Assembly (NCBI GenBank): GCA_946406115.1
Contig: OX291557.1
Coordinates: 18,074,501-18,138,500 of the forward strand
Direction: 5' to 3'
DNA: 64,000 bases
DNA from: Apoda limacodes
Lineage: Eukaryota > Arthropoda > Insecta > Lepidoptera > Limacodidae
Part shown: piece by piece, positions 22,480 through 33,580 of the stretch
Layout: each line of letters begins with the position of its first letter
Numbering within the stretch: the stretch's first letter is position 1
The notes under the pieces: model-generated
What the model saw: the letters and a program-made list of their open reading frames with translations, nothing else
Told to the model about the DNA's origin: nothing
Databases searched by the model: none
Position numbers and translations under genes: made by a program

Positions 22480-22795
22480 CGAAATGCTGCCCACGGCCAC
22501 TTTCTACAATCGCACCGCTTACCCTCGGTCACGTACAGTACCTGCGGTATTAGAGAAACTTCCTTCCACAAACGCTTGGGTTGTCGAATGACCCCTCCCT
22601 GCCAAGATTTTTTTCTAAGGTCTACAGTATGGGGTCTTCAAGAAAGAAGTTAGGTATTAGGTTTTTGATGGATCGGAAACGCGCAAGTGTTGCCCCAGGT
22701 GTTGCAAGCGTCCATAGGCTACGATGACCGCTTACCATCAGATCGACTGTAAGCATATTTGCCACCTTAATGGTATTTAAAAAAAACCGCCATAT
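22480..22795 (+). repeat. 5'-truncated LINE 3' end (GTGGTAT family)
   Basis: It contains CGCACCGCTTACCCTCGG, ACGCTTGGGTTGTCGAATGA, GTTGCAAGCGTCCATAGG and TGACCGCTTACCATCAG, and ends ACCTTAATGGTATTTAAAA. Translation in the plus direction gives a decayed version of the LWNELP...FKK C-terminus best seen at 38275. Poly-A at the end fits plus orientation. Confidence 0.7.
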
Positions 22796-23865
22796 AGAAT
22801 TGTTATAGAAATTGCGAGATATTTTTTTAGGGCTCTCCATTAAATAAACCGAGGGCTGTGAGGTATCATTGCAAAGACCTTTAAAAAGGCATTTAAGGTT
22901 TTGTTCTAAAATTTATACTTTGCGAGTTATTGACTTCCAAAGTTAAAAAAAAAACGTATCGTCCTTCCTCTAACGAAAATTACGATAAAAGGGCTTTATA
23001 AATACTACATATGAAAATTGTTTAGGACAAAATCGGTTGATAAGTTTTTTAGATATCCGCAATAATTCTCATTCTACGGAACCCTAACTTAATACGACAC
23101 GCTGGTTTTTTATCACTTTATTCGTTTAAATGGGGTAAAGTAAAAACATATATGATAAAACCGACGCATAATTACGCGTAAAGACGCGTTTAGAATCATC
23201 TACCGAGTCCTATGGTATTAATATTCATAACGATGCCACTTCCACCCCGTATATACATATATTTATATATTGATAAGGTAATGAAATTTTCCTATAAAAG
23301 CTTAGTTTCCTTTTTCAGATCCCAAAATTACTAAAACAAGAATCTACATATTTTTAAAGTCACAATGGCTTGCGTTTTGCTTAAATCTGAATTTCACACT
23401 TACCATAGGTCAAATGTAATTATTTAAGTAATAAATTAAAATAATACTTGAAAAGAAGCATATGTAATCTATGCCTTTCTAAAAAGGCTATTAATACTTT
23501 TGAAACGTTTCCAAACGGCTTTTAAATGTAATTAAAGGTAACTTCTGGTTTAAGGGAATGTAGGGTCCTTTGTTACCGTAATCAGATCAAAGGGACAGCG
23601 TTCACACTTTGAATATTGAATGACTTGTGGGCAGTTTTGTGGGCACTGATATCCCTTTAACTTTACTAATTTGATAAGCATTTTAAAAAGTCAATTTTTA
23701 ATTTACGGTCATAGAATTAATAATTTTAATACTTAAGGATCTAAGAAGTCTGTTTTTAATTAGAATTATTAGTATTGTGATTTATTTTTTTGCGAATAAT
23801 AGAGTTTTTTAGGATTTCCAACGGTCCCTAGTAGACCCTTTTACTTAGCATTAATAGCCGATTGT
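22796..23865. other. AT-rich spacer with repeat remnants
   Basis: 22870-23095 ends in CTACGGAACCCTAAC, like the tail of the GTGCGAGT repeat family. The rest is anonymous. Confidence 0.45.
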
Positions 23866-24062
23866 TTGTCTATCACAGGCTGTTACCGTAATTTGTCATG
23901 GTCGTCGGTCTCAGCTAGAGAACATCCACTGCTGGTAGTAGGTCTCCCCCATATGTCTCCACAACGGCCGGGTTTGACCCGCCTCCTTCCACTGGCTTTC
24001 TGCGGCTCTTACCAGTTTCACACCAATTTGATCAAAGGGTCAGAAAAGTTTTTTGCACAATA
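23866..24062 (+). repeat. CATCCACTGCTGG repeat plus one MITE B end
   Basis: 23922-24010 has ACATCCACTGCTGGTAGTAG, GTCTCCCCCATATG, CACAACGGCCGGGTTTG and CACTGGCTTTCTGCGGC, a pattern I know from lepidopteran LINE 3' ends. It is followed by GGGTCAGAAAAGTTTTTTGC ACAATAG, a single MITE B terminus. Confidence 0.5.
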
Positions 24063-25158
24063 GGGATATGTAATTACTATATGGGTGCCTTATTACCAGT
24101 TTGTTACAAAAATTTCAAAACCATGTAACTTTAAGTTCAGTATGCTATGTTTTTTTTTTATTTTAAGTCTTTTTAATTTTTTGATTCACTATAGCATTGG
24201 TAGGTGTGTGTGTGAAATCTTCACGAATACAAAGGTACTTAGATTTTTATTTTATATTTTGTGTTTTTAAAGTGTGATTTAAAAAAAGATTTAATGATTT
24301 CTGAGAGAGTAGGTATTTTGAAACAGAATAATGTAGGCACATGATAACAACCAACTAGAACTACGTCTCTACTACTCGTACTAAGCATCTCTTTTGAATG
24401 ACAAAAGATCAATGCTAGCTTTATTTGGCTTAAAAGATTAACCTCGTTAAGTGCTCGTTAAAAAGGATTTTTGGACATTGTATGTACCTTTGGCTAATAG
24501 TAAGCTTATAGCAAAGCTAAATGGTTTTTTTTATCTGTAATGATATTATAATGATGTTAATATTATATTATTAGTATAAACTTGTTCTAGGTAATTTAAG
24601 TCAATGACTAAAGGGGTCATGCATTTATCACATCACACATTCAATTTGGGGGCTCACCCAAATTGTGACGTTCAAAAAATTAAAAAAAAATGGAAATAAT
24701 AGTGTGACAAGTGAGACGCGAGGTAAAATATTACGGGCGTGACTTAAAAAAATGAATAATTTTTTTCCGTATCAAAATAAATGTAGGTACGAAGATCAAT
24801 AAATTCAAATCTATTTTAATATTCGTTGTGTTGTGTTAGTAACCGCAATGTAAAGATATGTTGATTTCAAATTTAATTTTTTGTAAGCGCTGAAGGTTTA
24901 ATGCGACGAAAGCCGTAAAACGTAACGTAATAAGCTCCTTCCGTGATAAAATATTTAGTGTAAAATTGTGTACAAAGTGCGGTCTAATTTTCAAGTCCGT
25001 TTCTTTGCTCATAAATTTCACGTCAGAAGTTAAGAGCTCGGTTAAAATCTAGTTAATATGCGATCCCTCTATAAATAACTAATATATTTTAGTTAGGTAA
25101 TACAGAACTTGATTAGTAAATGTTTTTATACAGAACATAAGAACATCATTGGATCCTT
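24063..25158. other. AT-rich spacer, no gene seen
   Basis: No supported signal. Confidence 0.5.
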
Positions 25159-25290
25159 CATAATTCTCAACCGACTTAATCATAATTCTGAACCGACTTA
25201 ATCATAATTCTCAACCGACTTAATCATAATTCTCAACCGACTTAATCATAATTCTCAACCGACTTAATCATAATTCTCAACCGACTTAAT
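25159..25290 (+). repeat. 22-bp minisatellite, six units
   Basis: Six head-to-tail copies of CATAATTCTCAACCGACTTA AT at a constant 22-base period. Unit 2 has a single C-to-G change. There are no spacers, so it is not a CRISPR-like array. Confidence 0.97.
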
Positions 25291-25524
25291 CAACCCGTTC
25301 CGACTGGCTCTACTCGAAGTAATACTCTTTTCTTCCCAATATGAGTTCCGATTGATGGTCATTATGATACCTTTTAGCATTTATTAGTAGCTTATCGAGG
25401 TATCGATAAAAAAACAACTTCAGATAGTATCTTCAATATGGTTGAACGAAATTCGCAATTTCACGACTTACTTTTTGTTTTTTAGTTTTTTAGGAGACAA
25501 TTTATTTTATTCGCACTTCATTGC
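25291..25524. other. Spacer, nothing recognised
   Basis: A short palindromic GCTTATCGAGGTATCGATAA occurs near 25390. There is nothing else. Confidence 0.45.
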
Positions 25525-25800
25525 AGTTTAAATTTAATTTGAGATTAATCTTTTGACTGTATGTTTGCTATGAAAATATTTATTTACAATCATGATGTAT
25601 GTATCCATAGATATGGCATATATGATATATTTTCTTCTAATAGGTACTAACCTTTAGGCAGTCATAAACGAAGAAAGATTATTTCTATATAATATGTATA
25701 TTTATTTCTTAATTCTATGAAGATTTCTGTACTTGTAGAAGTGATGTACTAGGACTTTATAAGTCACTAGGAGCTATTTGCAGTTTAAGTGGTTTTGAAT
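25525..25800. mobile_element. MITE family C, copy 2 (inverted relative to 17.9 kb)
   Basis: It shares ATAGATATGGCATATATGAT, ATTTTCTTCTA, TTTCTTAATTCTATGAAGAT and AAGTCACTAGGAGCT with the complement of 17902-18157. Its left end is more degraded. Confidence 0.55.
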
Positions 25801-25865
25801 TCTTATTCTGCAGATAAATTAACATTGCGCTTATAAGCACTTCTGTATTTTTTTACTGTAATGTT

Positions 25866-26085
25866 AAGTGCGGTTCAAAGAAACTGCCTCCCGAAAACGC
25901 TTGGTTTGTGGAATGAGCTCCCTGCCAAGGTTTTCTGTAAGAAAGAATGAAGTTATAAGATTTTTGAAGGGTTGGCAATGCGCAAGTGATGCCCCTGGTG
26001 TTGCAAGCTTCCATAGTCTAGGTAACCGCTTACCATCAGGCGGACCGTATGTTTATTTGCCACCTTAGTGGTATAGAAAATATTT
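25866..26085 (+). repeat. 5'-truncated LINE 3' end (GTGGTAT family)
   Basis: AAGTGCGGTTCAAAGAAACT, ACGCTTGGTTTGTGGAATGA, GCTCCCTGCCAAGGTTTTCT, GTTGCAAGCTTCCATAG and CTTACCATCAGGCGGACCG are followed by ACCTTAGTGGTATAGAAAA. The coding sense is plus: a broken LWNELP-type C-terminus of a non-LTR reverse transcriptase protein. Confidence 0.75.
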
Positions 26086-26639
26086 ATAATTTTTACTTTT
26101 ATTAAGAAAGGCGTAGAATTAGGTGAATATTAAACATAAGCTAACCTTTTTTTAAACTTGTACCCTATAGTCTATAGATATTAATCCGGAGCAGCCGTTT
26201 TATTTAATTTTTAAATTCTATTTCCTCAAAAAAGTCTTTCTTACTGTTTTTAATAACATTATTTACATATACATACATATACCTTCAGATGCTTATCTGT
26301 GGGTGAGTGGGTGTGAAGATAAAATAAACAAGGTTTATAATCTTAGGACAATATTGCAGGATATTCAATTTTGTGCAACACATATGTACATATGTAGTAA
26401 ACAATTTTTTATTATTTTTATTTATTTATTAATTATTATTATTACAAAGTGTTTTATTTTATATGTATACATATATATATATTTGTTGTTTTTTTAAAAC
26501 TATTTCAAACCCACATGTATTGTGGTATATGTATGATAAACTTATTGCTGCTTATAGATTTTGTTACGTTTGCTATTGAATATTTACAATATTTTCTGTT
26601 CTAGATACGAATATAAATATATGAATATGGACATTACCG
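26086..26639. other. AT-rich spacer, nothing recognised
   Basis: Short TA-rich runs only. Confidence 0.5.
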
Positions 26640-26875
26640 CTACCGGCTGGCCTCAAAGTAAGCAAAGCTTGTGTTATGGGTACCGAACAACGGACACAAA
26701 TAAGTATATAAATATTACTTCTTTTGTAAATATATACATATCATACACTCAGGTTAAAGACAAACAAAAATGTTTATATTATGACATAAATGTTAATCCA
26801 GTGCGGGAATCGAACCCACATCCTCTGCACAGCAGCTGGCCATAATACCAACAAGGCTGCGAGGGAGTCGAATGT
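26640..26875 (-). repeat. SINE A, complete minus-strand copy
   Basis: Read on the minus strand it starts with a tRNA-like head (GCCTTGTTGGTATTATGGCC and GGGTTCGATTCCCGCAC), continues to TGTTTGTCTTTAACC, TGAGTGTATG, and ends CCATAACACAAGCTTTGCTT ACTTTGAGGCCAGCC. The B box is intact. Such SINEs are transcribed by RNA polymerase III. Confidence 0.8.
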
Positions 26876-28098
26876 CATGTGAGATATAATCGAATTTCGG
26901 AAAAGTGTCTTTATTTTATCATTACACTTTAGCAATAAGTTATCGAGTTTAGAGAGTTAAAATTATATGTGCGAATCGTGGTACGTAGGTACATTCATTG
27001 CTTTAACCCCTCTTAACTCGATATGAGTCATTTATGTTTCTTTACAAATAGATTACAAGACTGATATAGGTAAGTTTATATTTCTCTAATTTTATAATAA
27101 AACAAATGTTTTATTTAGGTCAATGATTGTCTTTTTGTTATTTCAGAAAGCATATCTCAATATTTTGCAAAATATCACCTTATTTAGGTTTAAATATTAC
27201 CCCTTATTTAAGTTTATTTTAATAACTGCAACAATTTAGGAAAAAAATAATTCCTTTGACTCTCTCAACGACATTTATGTGTCTAGTGTAAGTCTGTTGC
27301 CATTTTGGAAAATAGTTAATTTCGATAAATGGCGGCCAAATCAAAAATTCATGGAATAAAATGTTTTTATTTTGCTACGTAGGTGGCACTACAATCCCTG
27401 AAAGTTGCAAAAATATTCGACGAAACTATGGACAGATTAGGTTGAGTGACGAACTTGGCACCAAAGAATCGAGTCACATAAACGCAGCACCAGCAACATC
27501 CACTGTTATCCTTTTCCAGTAATGCTTTTATTGTTGTTTTATTACAATGGTCCTTTGATTAAATTTCAATCATCAAATATTTGCCGGTTACTACCAAGGT
27601 GGCAAAAAAAAGAAACCGTCCGCGACTGTTAAGCGGTCAGCCTATATGGACGCTCGGAACACTTCTTTCTAAATATTTTACAATCCTAAGTAACTTGTAA
27701 ACTATAAGTCTAATTAAGTAACTAAAAGTATAGTTATGTAATTAACATACTTACGTAGCTAGTAGGTATTTACATGTATTTGAACCATTGTATGTACCTA
27801 TTTACACACAGGTCCATACAAAGGACTTTTCACGTAATTAAATCAAAGTTCAGATTTTAGGGAATGTTGGGTCTTTGATACCGCACCAATCAGGAAAGGG
27901 CAGTTGACTACGCTTTGAATACTGGATGAACTGTGGTTACGGATATCCCTTACAGTTCAGTTCACATTTTAAGGGTAACTTTTGATTACGGTAAAATAAA
28001 GTTACTTTGATTGTTTTGGTATTTTAGTATTCATAAATTAAAAACACACTGCATAAAATCACAATTGTTTTACTTCTTTGTTGTTTAGGTAAATAAAT
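26876..28098. other. AT-rich spacer with a LINE tail fragment
   Basis: 27593-27660 holds CTACCAAGGTGGCAAAAAAA, GAAACCGTCCGCG and AGCGGTCAGCCTATATGGAC, a degraded minus-strand GTGGTAT-family end. The rest is anonymous. Confidence 0.45.
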
Positions 28099-28312
28099 TC
28101 GACTCCATGGCTGAGTCGATTCCCGCAGAATACAAACATTTATTATTTGTGTTTGTCTTTAAACCGGGTGTTTTCTATGTATAAAATGTATGTATTTACA
28201 ATAAAAAGTACATGTAGGTTTTTATTCGTATCCGTTGTCTGGTATCCATAGCACAAGCTTTGCTTAGTTTGGGACCTGACGGCGCTGTGTGTAATGTCCA
28301 AAAAAAAATAAT
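28099..28312 (+). repeat. SINE A, plus-strand copy
   Basis: A degraded tRNA-like head (TGAGTCGATTCCCGCAG), then TTGTGTTTGTCTTTAAACCG, GGTGTTTTCTATGTAT, CCGTTGTCTGGTATCCATAG and CACAAGCTTTGCTTAGTTTG, ending in a poly-A run. Confidence 0.75.
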
Positions 28313-29239
28313 TTTATGATTATATATTTTAATGTATCTTTACGGTTTTCATCCCCAGAAGGGGGTAACATGTAATTGGATACTCACCCACATCATAATT
28401 TAGTGAACAGCCTGTTACACTTTAGTCCTGCGTGACAGCCCCCCGGCTATCGTCGTATTAATTATGCAATTAAAGACATTTTTTCAAGTTGGTAATTTGG
28501 ATTTTAAAGTAAGAGCATATATAAAAACCCCAATACAGTGATAGTAGTATTAATAGTAGCTAAAATACGAACATGTGAAAAAACAATTTTCATTAATAAT
28601 ATATTTTCTCAAACATGCTAAGATACGCTCGAGTGTTTGAGCGGTCAAATATGCAATTTGAAAATGGAACGAACTTTCTGAAACGCGAATATTGATAAAT
28701 AAAGTTTTAATTCAATTTCGGACTAGCACACTAAAAAGAATGCACCATTAAATTGATTTAAAAAAGTAAAAAAAGAAATCGACATTTGAACGCGATTGGC
28801 GGCAAAATTATCTAAGCTACTTTTATTATTGTCAATATAATTAGTTTTGTTACACGCATGTTTGAGAAAAGCACTATACAAGCCTTGGCCACAACTGAGC
28901 ATATCCGGACTTTGTGATGCGTGCGTCGGCTATGCCTCGTTCCGTACCCATACTCACAATCGCACGTTTATGCTGTTTTTGCGAGCTGCGGGCGTAATGT
29001 ATTATTAATAATTTCGCAATTACTATCATGTGTAGAAACAAGCATTATTCATTGCCAAAATGCTGCATGAAAAAAAACTGGCTAGGAAATGTAAGCTATG
29101 TTCTCAAATATATAGTAGAAATAATTCGCAGCGTTGTATATTTTGGCGAATACACAACTAGGTCAGCGGTTTGGTGGCTTATCCGCAAACGGCACCGACT
29201 GCAGTCGGAGGACGCGTTATAAAAATATGCAAAAGCTTT
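28313..29239. other. AT-rich spacer, no gene seen
   Basis: Nothing supported. Confidence 0.5.
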
Positions 29240-29695
29240 GTACCTAAAGTTTATAATACACTTTCATGACACCAACTTCAAACTGTAATTAAGATCAGAT
29301 TTTTGGAAATAGGTTTGTATTTTTACCTTTTAAGTGCATCTTTTCGAAGCCGGTTTTTTTATGTTAAAAAGTTTTCATGTTTTTACTTCTGAGTGACCAA
29401 TTGCTTTTTTTTCTGGTACACTAAAAACATCGATACTCATAACACAATTTTATACAATAATCAACATAAAAGGCGTTTCACCAGTACCAAATTAACAACA
29501 ATTATTTTTTTGACCAAAAATTTACGTTTTAAATTCACATTAATATGCGACCACCTCGAAAGTATACTATTTTAAACCAAAAAAGAATTTTGAAAATCCG
29601 TCTATATATGACGGAGTTATCCTTGAACATACAGAAAAAACATATACAAACATTCGAATTGAGAACCTCCTCCTTTTTTAAAGTTGGTTAAAAAA
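29240..29695 (+). repeat. Dispersed repeat D, copy 1
   Basis: TTCATGACACCAACTTCAAA, AGATCAGATTTTTGGAAATA, GAAGCCGGTTTTTTTATG, CTAAAAACATCGATACTC, AAGGCGTTTCACCAGTACC, TTTTTGACCAAAAATTTACG and ATTGAGAACCTCCTCC occur in this order. The complement of the same order occupies 44270-44770. It is non-coding, and the class is unknown. Confidence 0.7.
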
Positions 29696-30934
29696 CAACT
29701 GAAATTTTGTGAAATAACCGACGTAGATAGAATATTTAAATATGTCTGACTACCTTTTTGTAGCTACTTCATCTACACTTAGGTTTTAAAACTAGGTTTT
29801 GATTTTGGTTTTTTTCTGGCACTAAAATAATACATATTTTTTCACTTCTCCGGCACCAAAAGGGTCTTGCTGTTCAAAAACAGTGGGCAAAATCGATTTT
29901 TACTGTGAGCGTGAGACAAAGTAATGCAAAGTTCGAATATTACCTTTTGAAATTTTGCGATACTAAAAAAAAGCCACGCGATGATTGGTTAAGAAACAAA
30001 TTTATTTTAATGAAAAGCATAACTAAATTGGATTTTTTCATTGTTGACGTATTTAATTTTTATGATTAATAATATTAACTAATAATAAGCATTTATTTCA
30101 AAAAAGTTATGCTTTGTTTTCGATAAAAGTGTCATAGAGTAAATTTTTGAACGCACGTCTAAAAAAAAAGCGAAATGTCGCGAAACTAATTAGGCATTTT
30201 AACCTTAGATTGTTTATTTACGTATATATTATATTTATTTTTCAAAAAATAAGTGCCTCGAGTTATACAACAAGAAGCTTTACAAGAGAAATCACGTGAA
30301 AAATATTTTTACAAGAGAAATCACGTGAAAAATATTTTAAAGAATAAGAATTGTTCAATAGTTGACGACTTTTAAAAGGTGCTAATGTTAAAAAGAATGG
30401 TTAGTACCTACCTAATACCTATTGTTTATATTTTGATAGGAGCAGAGTATAGTAGGTAGTATTTGTAAATAGGAATAACCTTTTTTTTTTAATATTATAA
30501 TGGGCTTAGCAGACCATTTATGCATTTGCCAGAGTCAAAGTCAATTATATCGTATCGTGGTGCGGGCGTTACCGCGCGTCCTCGTTTTCAAGTCCCAAGA
30601 TTGGGTGGGAGATTTGGTGTGGATCCACAGACATTGTGCGTCATGTCCTGCTTATTTTTTCATAATTCACTATTCATGAGCCTACGCTGCACAATTCTTA
30701 ACAGGCTTTCGTAAAACTTTGCTAAAATATATACATCGAAAGTCACTAAATGAATTTAGAAAAATTAAACAGAAAAAAACACCACTCCTTCTTAAGATTC
30801 GTGCCCAAACTCCTCAGGAATAACCTTATTGCCTAATATGGTCTTCAGTGTGTTCCTTGTCTAAGACCAATTTTTTGCACTAGTAGAGGTAAAAAGTTGT
30901 ATGTTTCACTCGAAAGCAAGTTATTTTAGGTCTC
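29696..30934. other. AT-rich spacer with a 29-bp tandem pair
   Basis: ACAAGAGAAATCACGTGAAA AATATTTT occurs twice in tandem at about 30279-30336. No gene is seen. Confidence 0.55.
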
Positions 30935-31041
30935 GTGTCTTTAAATCCCTGGTTGTGCTCAGTAGTCTAGATTAGAATCACTCGCTACGCTCGTGATTCA
31001 ATTCTAGACTACTTCGCTAGCTCGGGATTTAAAGTTGACAC
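30935..31041. repeat. Long imperfect hairpin
   Basis: AGTCTAGATTAGAATCACTCG (30964-30984) is mirrored by CGTGATTCAATTCTAGACT (to 31010) around CTACG. Further out GTGTCTTTAAATCCC (30935-30949) is mirrored by GGGATTTAAAGTTGACAC (31024-31041). Transcribed, this would form a stem of roughly 50 pairs with an internal loop. Confidence 0.8.
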
Positions 31042-31310
31042 TCTTCACAAAAAACAACTTTGCTCACTTATTGAACAAATAACTATTACTTAGTGGATTT
31101 CATTATCTGCTGAGTTTTTACTTTTTGCTTCATAATGGTGACGATTGTTGCACTAATTCAACAAAGTTAAGGAACGTATACTCCAGAGAGAAGCAACTTA
31201 ATAAAATTGAGCAACTTCATTCAAAGTATATTTTGTTATCGAATTTTTGTATTACTTATGCAAATATAGCACAGTTGAAGAGGTTTTGTATAGGAATTAT
31301 AAATGTTGTA

Positions 31311-31760
31311 TCTAATGTAGGATTTATCGTATCAAAAACTTTATGATTAATTCAACCATATGTATACATGATATATAAAATGTGAGGTCAAAGAAACTGA
31401 AGAAGCAAATTAGTTATCTTCAGTTATTACAGCCACTTTGGCGACGTATCTAATGTAGGATTTATAATATCAAAAACTTTATGATTAATTCAGCCATATA
31501 ACATGATATATTAAATGTGAGGTCAAAGAAAGTGAAGAAACAAATAAATTATCTTCAGTTATTACAGCCACTTTGGCAACGTATCTAATGTAGGATTTAT
31601 AGTATCAAAAACTTTATGATTAATTCAACCATATATATACATGATACTTATATTAAATGTGAGCGTCTTTGACAGACAGTGAAGAAACAAATCTGTTATC
31701 TACAGTTATTACAGCCACTTTGCCAACATGTCTAATGTAGGATTTATAAAATCAAAAATT
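31311..31760 (+). repeat. ~138-bp tandem array, three units plus a partial
   Basis: Units begin TCTAATGTAGGATTTAT at 31311, 31449, 31584 and 31731, giving lengths of 138, 135 and 147 bases. Each full unit carries ATCAAAAACTTTATGATTAA, TGTGAGGTCAAAGAAA (or a variant) and AGTTATTACAGCCACTTTG. Unit 3 has an insertion near its GTGAG word. Confidence 0.9.
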
Positions 31761-31796
31761 ATTTTAACTAGCGTTCCTCATAAAACTACCTATGTA

Positions 31797-31829
<33 letters not shown>
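31797..31829. repeat. (TA)n microsatellite
   Basis: Uninterrupted TA run just downstream of the tandem array. Confidence 0.9.
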
Positions 31830-31831
<2 letters not shown>

Positions 31832-33089
31832 GTGAATCTCAGCTTAACCTAAGATTTAACTTTTGAAAGCAGGACTTGCCTGCTAATATTTTCAGTCCCT
31901 GGAGAGGAGAAAACTTTGTACTCCAGTTAACTTTGCACTACAATTTGTTAAGGTAAAGTTTAAAACCTCAATATCAGGTATGCAGCCGGCATCTTAGAAA
32001 GTTACGGCAAAAATCCTCGTGACACATATGTGTAGCCTCAAGAAACTCTTAACTTTTACCAAGTTTAACGTTAAATTTATTCTTAATATTTTTGTCATTT
32101 TAGATAAATTATATCTGATATCTATTCATTTTTGAGGTTTTTATTATTATTATTTCCCTAACCTATTAGTATTATTTCGCCATTTATTTACTTTATAAAT
32201 CAAGATATATTTTATTAGTAATTAATACCTCCAACAAAATAATTATCACACATTTTACACTAAGAATCTAAATAATTAGTTTACCTAATTGTCTTTTACA
32301 TTTAGGGACCTGTCGAGGAATAAAGACCTTTTCTAATTTTCGTTACCTAATTCTACCTTCGGCCATTATTATGCCTACAGCGATATTTTCAATGTCCTCT
32401 GATCATTGTTCTAGTGGTTTAACTCAGCGTTATCTGGGAGACCTGGCCAAGAGGTAGATAAGAGTAGTCCACCTATCGTTCATTGGTGAGATATGGCTCA
32501 CTCATTTCTACTTAAGTTAGATAGTGTAATAGATAATACATGACGTTTGTCATTGTTCTTATTTAATTGTTTCCCTTTTGCTTCTAAATTTCAGGCAAAT
32601 TATAGGAAAGGCAGTCTCTGCCTATGTCTGTAGCTGTCTAGGCCTGCCACCAGTAACGTTCCACAGCGGTAAAGTAGCGCTAAGTTAATTCTTATTAAAA
32701 AACTCACAATACGTGCCAACAACTCAGCGGCATTTAATCGCAAACGAAGGTATATGAGTGTCACTTCTACCCTGTTTTATTTATTCCTGTTTCAGGTTGA
32801 GTTTGCTTATTTCCCTAGGTCTCTGGCACTAATCAATTATTATTGTAGTAGTAAGTAATATGATATGAGAGGCAAAGAAGAAGGTTTGAAAGGTTTTATT
32901 TTTTGGTTTAAGAGGTAATTCCGCTTTCAGTTATAATGAACATGTTATAATTCCAGATTTATTCTATTTCGTCTGTTTATTTTATTTCGTCTTAATGTCA
33001 AGATTCCTTCGAAGATATTTGTTTCTCTAGATATATATTATTATAATTTATTATAATAATAGTAATAATAATATAATAATATAAATATA
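31830..33089. other. AT-rich spacer, no gene seen
   Basis: Ends in an ATA-rich low-complexity tract (33038-33090). Nothing else is recognised. Confidence 0.5.
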
Positions 33090-33580
33090 TAGCCCAGTCT
33101 CTGAATGGGTTATTATGTCTCGGCTGCTGAATCGAGGGGCGTGGGTTCGATTCCCGAACATGAGAAATCGTTATGTGATGAACATTTCTTTTTGTCTTGA
33201 GACTGGGTGTTTTCTATTTATAATTCATGATTTTGTATAAAATTACAAACAAAAAAATTATATATGTCGCAGCCATCTAGATAAATTAGCTATGTAGTTA
33301 ATTGGACGCCTAGGCAGATCGTCAAGTATTGAAAAGAAAGGAACAGAAATCGCACTGTATAAGTCATGTATGTTGGGTTAGGTTCAGTTTCTCCTTTGCA
33401 AACGTAGATGCGGAGCGAGCGAAGCGTTCCAGCCAAGTTTCATATAATAATCTGTTTAATTTCTTTTCCATACTTAACGATATGCCTAGGCACCCAATTA
33501 ACTAGCTAATTTAACCAGATCGCTGCGACATATATATTGTAACCATTGTGTACAAGCTTTGCTTATTTATTTATTTATAG
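33090..33580 (+). repeat. SINE A copy interrupted by an inverted-repeat element
   Basis: The head (33090-33258) has TGTCTCGGCTGCTGAATCG and the B box GGGTTCGATTCCC at 33143, then TGAGACTGGGTGTTTTCTAT. The 3' part resumes after the insertion at 33537 with GTAACCATTGTGTACAAGCT and TTGCTTATTTATTTATTT. The order matches the uninterrupted copy at 28099-28312, so the break is a later insertion. Confidence 0.75.
33259..33536. mobile_element. MITE family E, ~80-bp terminal inverted repeats
   Basis: The left arm from about 33261 reads TATATGTCGCAGCCATCTAG, then ATAAATTAGCTATGTAGTTA, ATTGG and GCCTAGGCAGATCGTCAAGT. The right arm, complemented from 33535, gives TATATGTCGCAGCGATCTGG, TTAAATTAGCTAGTTAATTG and GCCTAGGCATATCGTTAAGT. 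The ~115-bp centre is unique. Flanking TATA runs may include the target duplication. Confidence 0.9.

Noticed and set aside
22622..22840. Minus-strand frame containing HRSLWTLATPGATLARFR, with relatives at 38315 and 63592
   Set aside because: This recurring peptide is the antisense reading of the LINE 3' end; the real coding sense is plus and gives LWNELP.
25159..25290. CRISPR-like array
   Set aside because: Units are directly contiguous with no spacers, and the DNA is eukaryotic.
26797..26875. tRNA gene on the minus strand
   Set aside because: The B box is intact, but the sequence does not close into a tRNA cloverleaf that I can trace and is joined to a SINE body.
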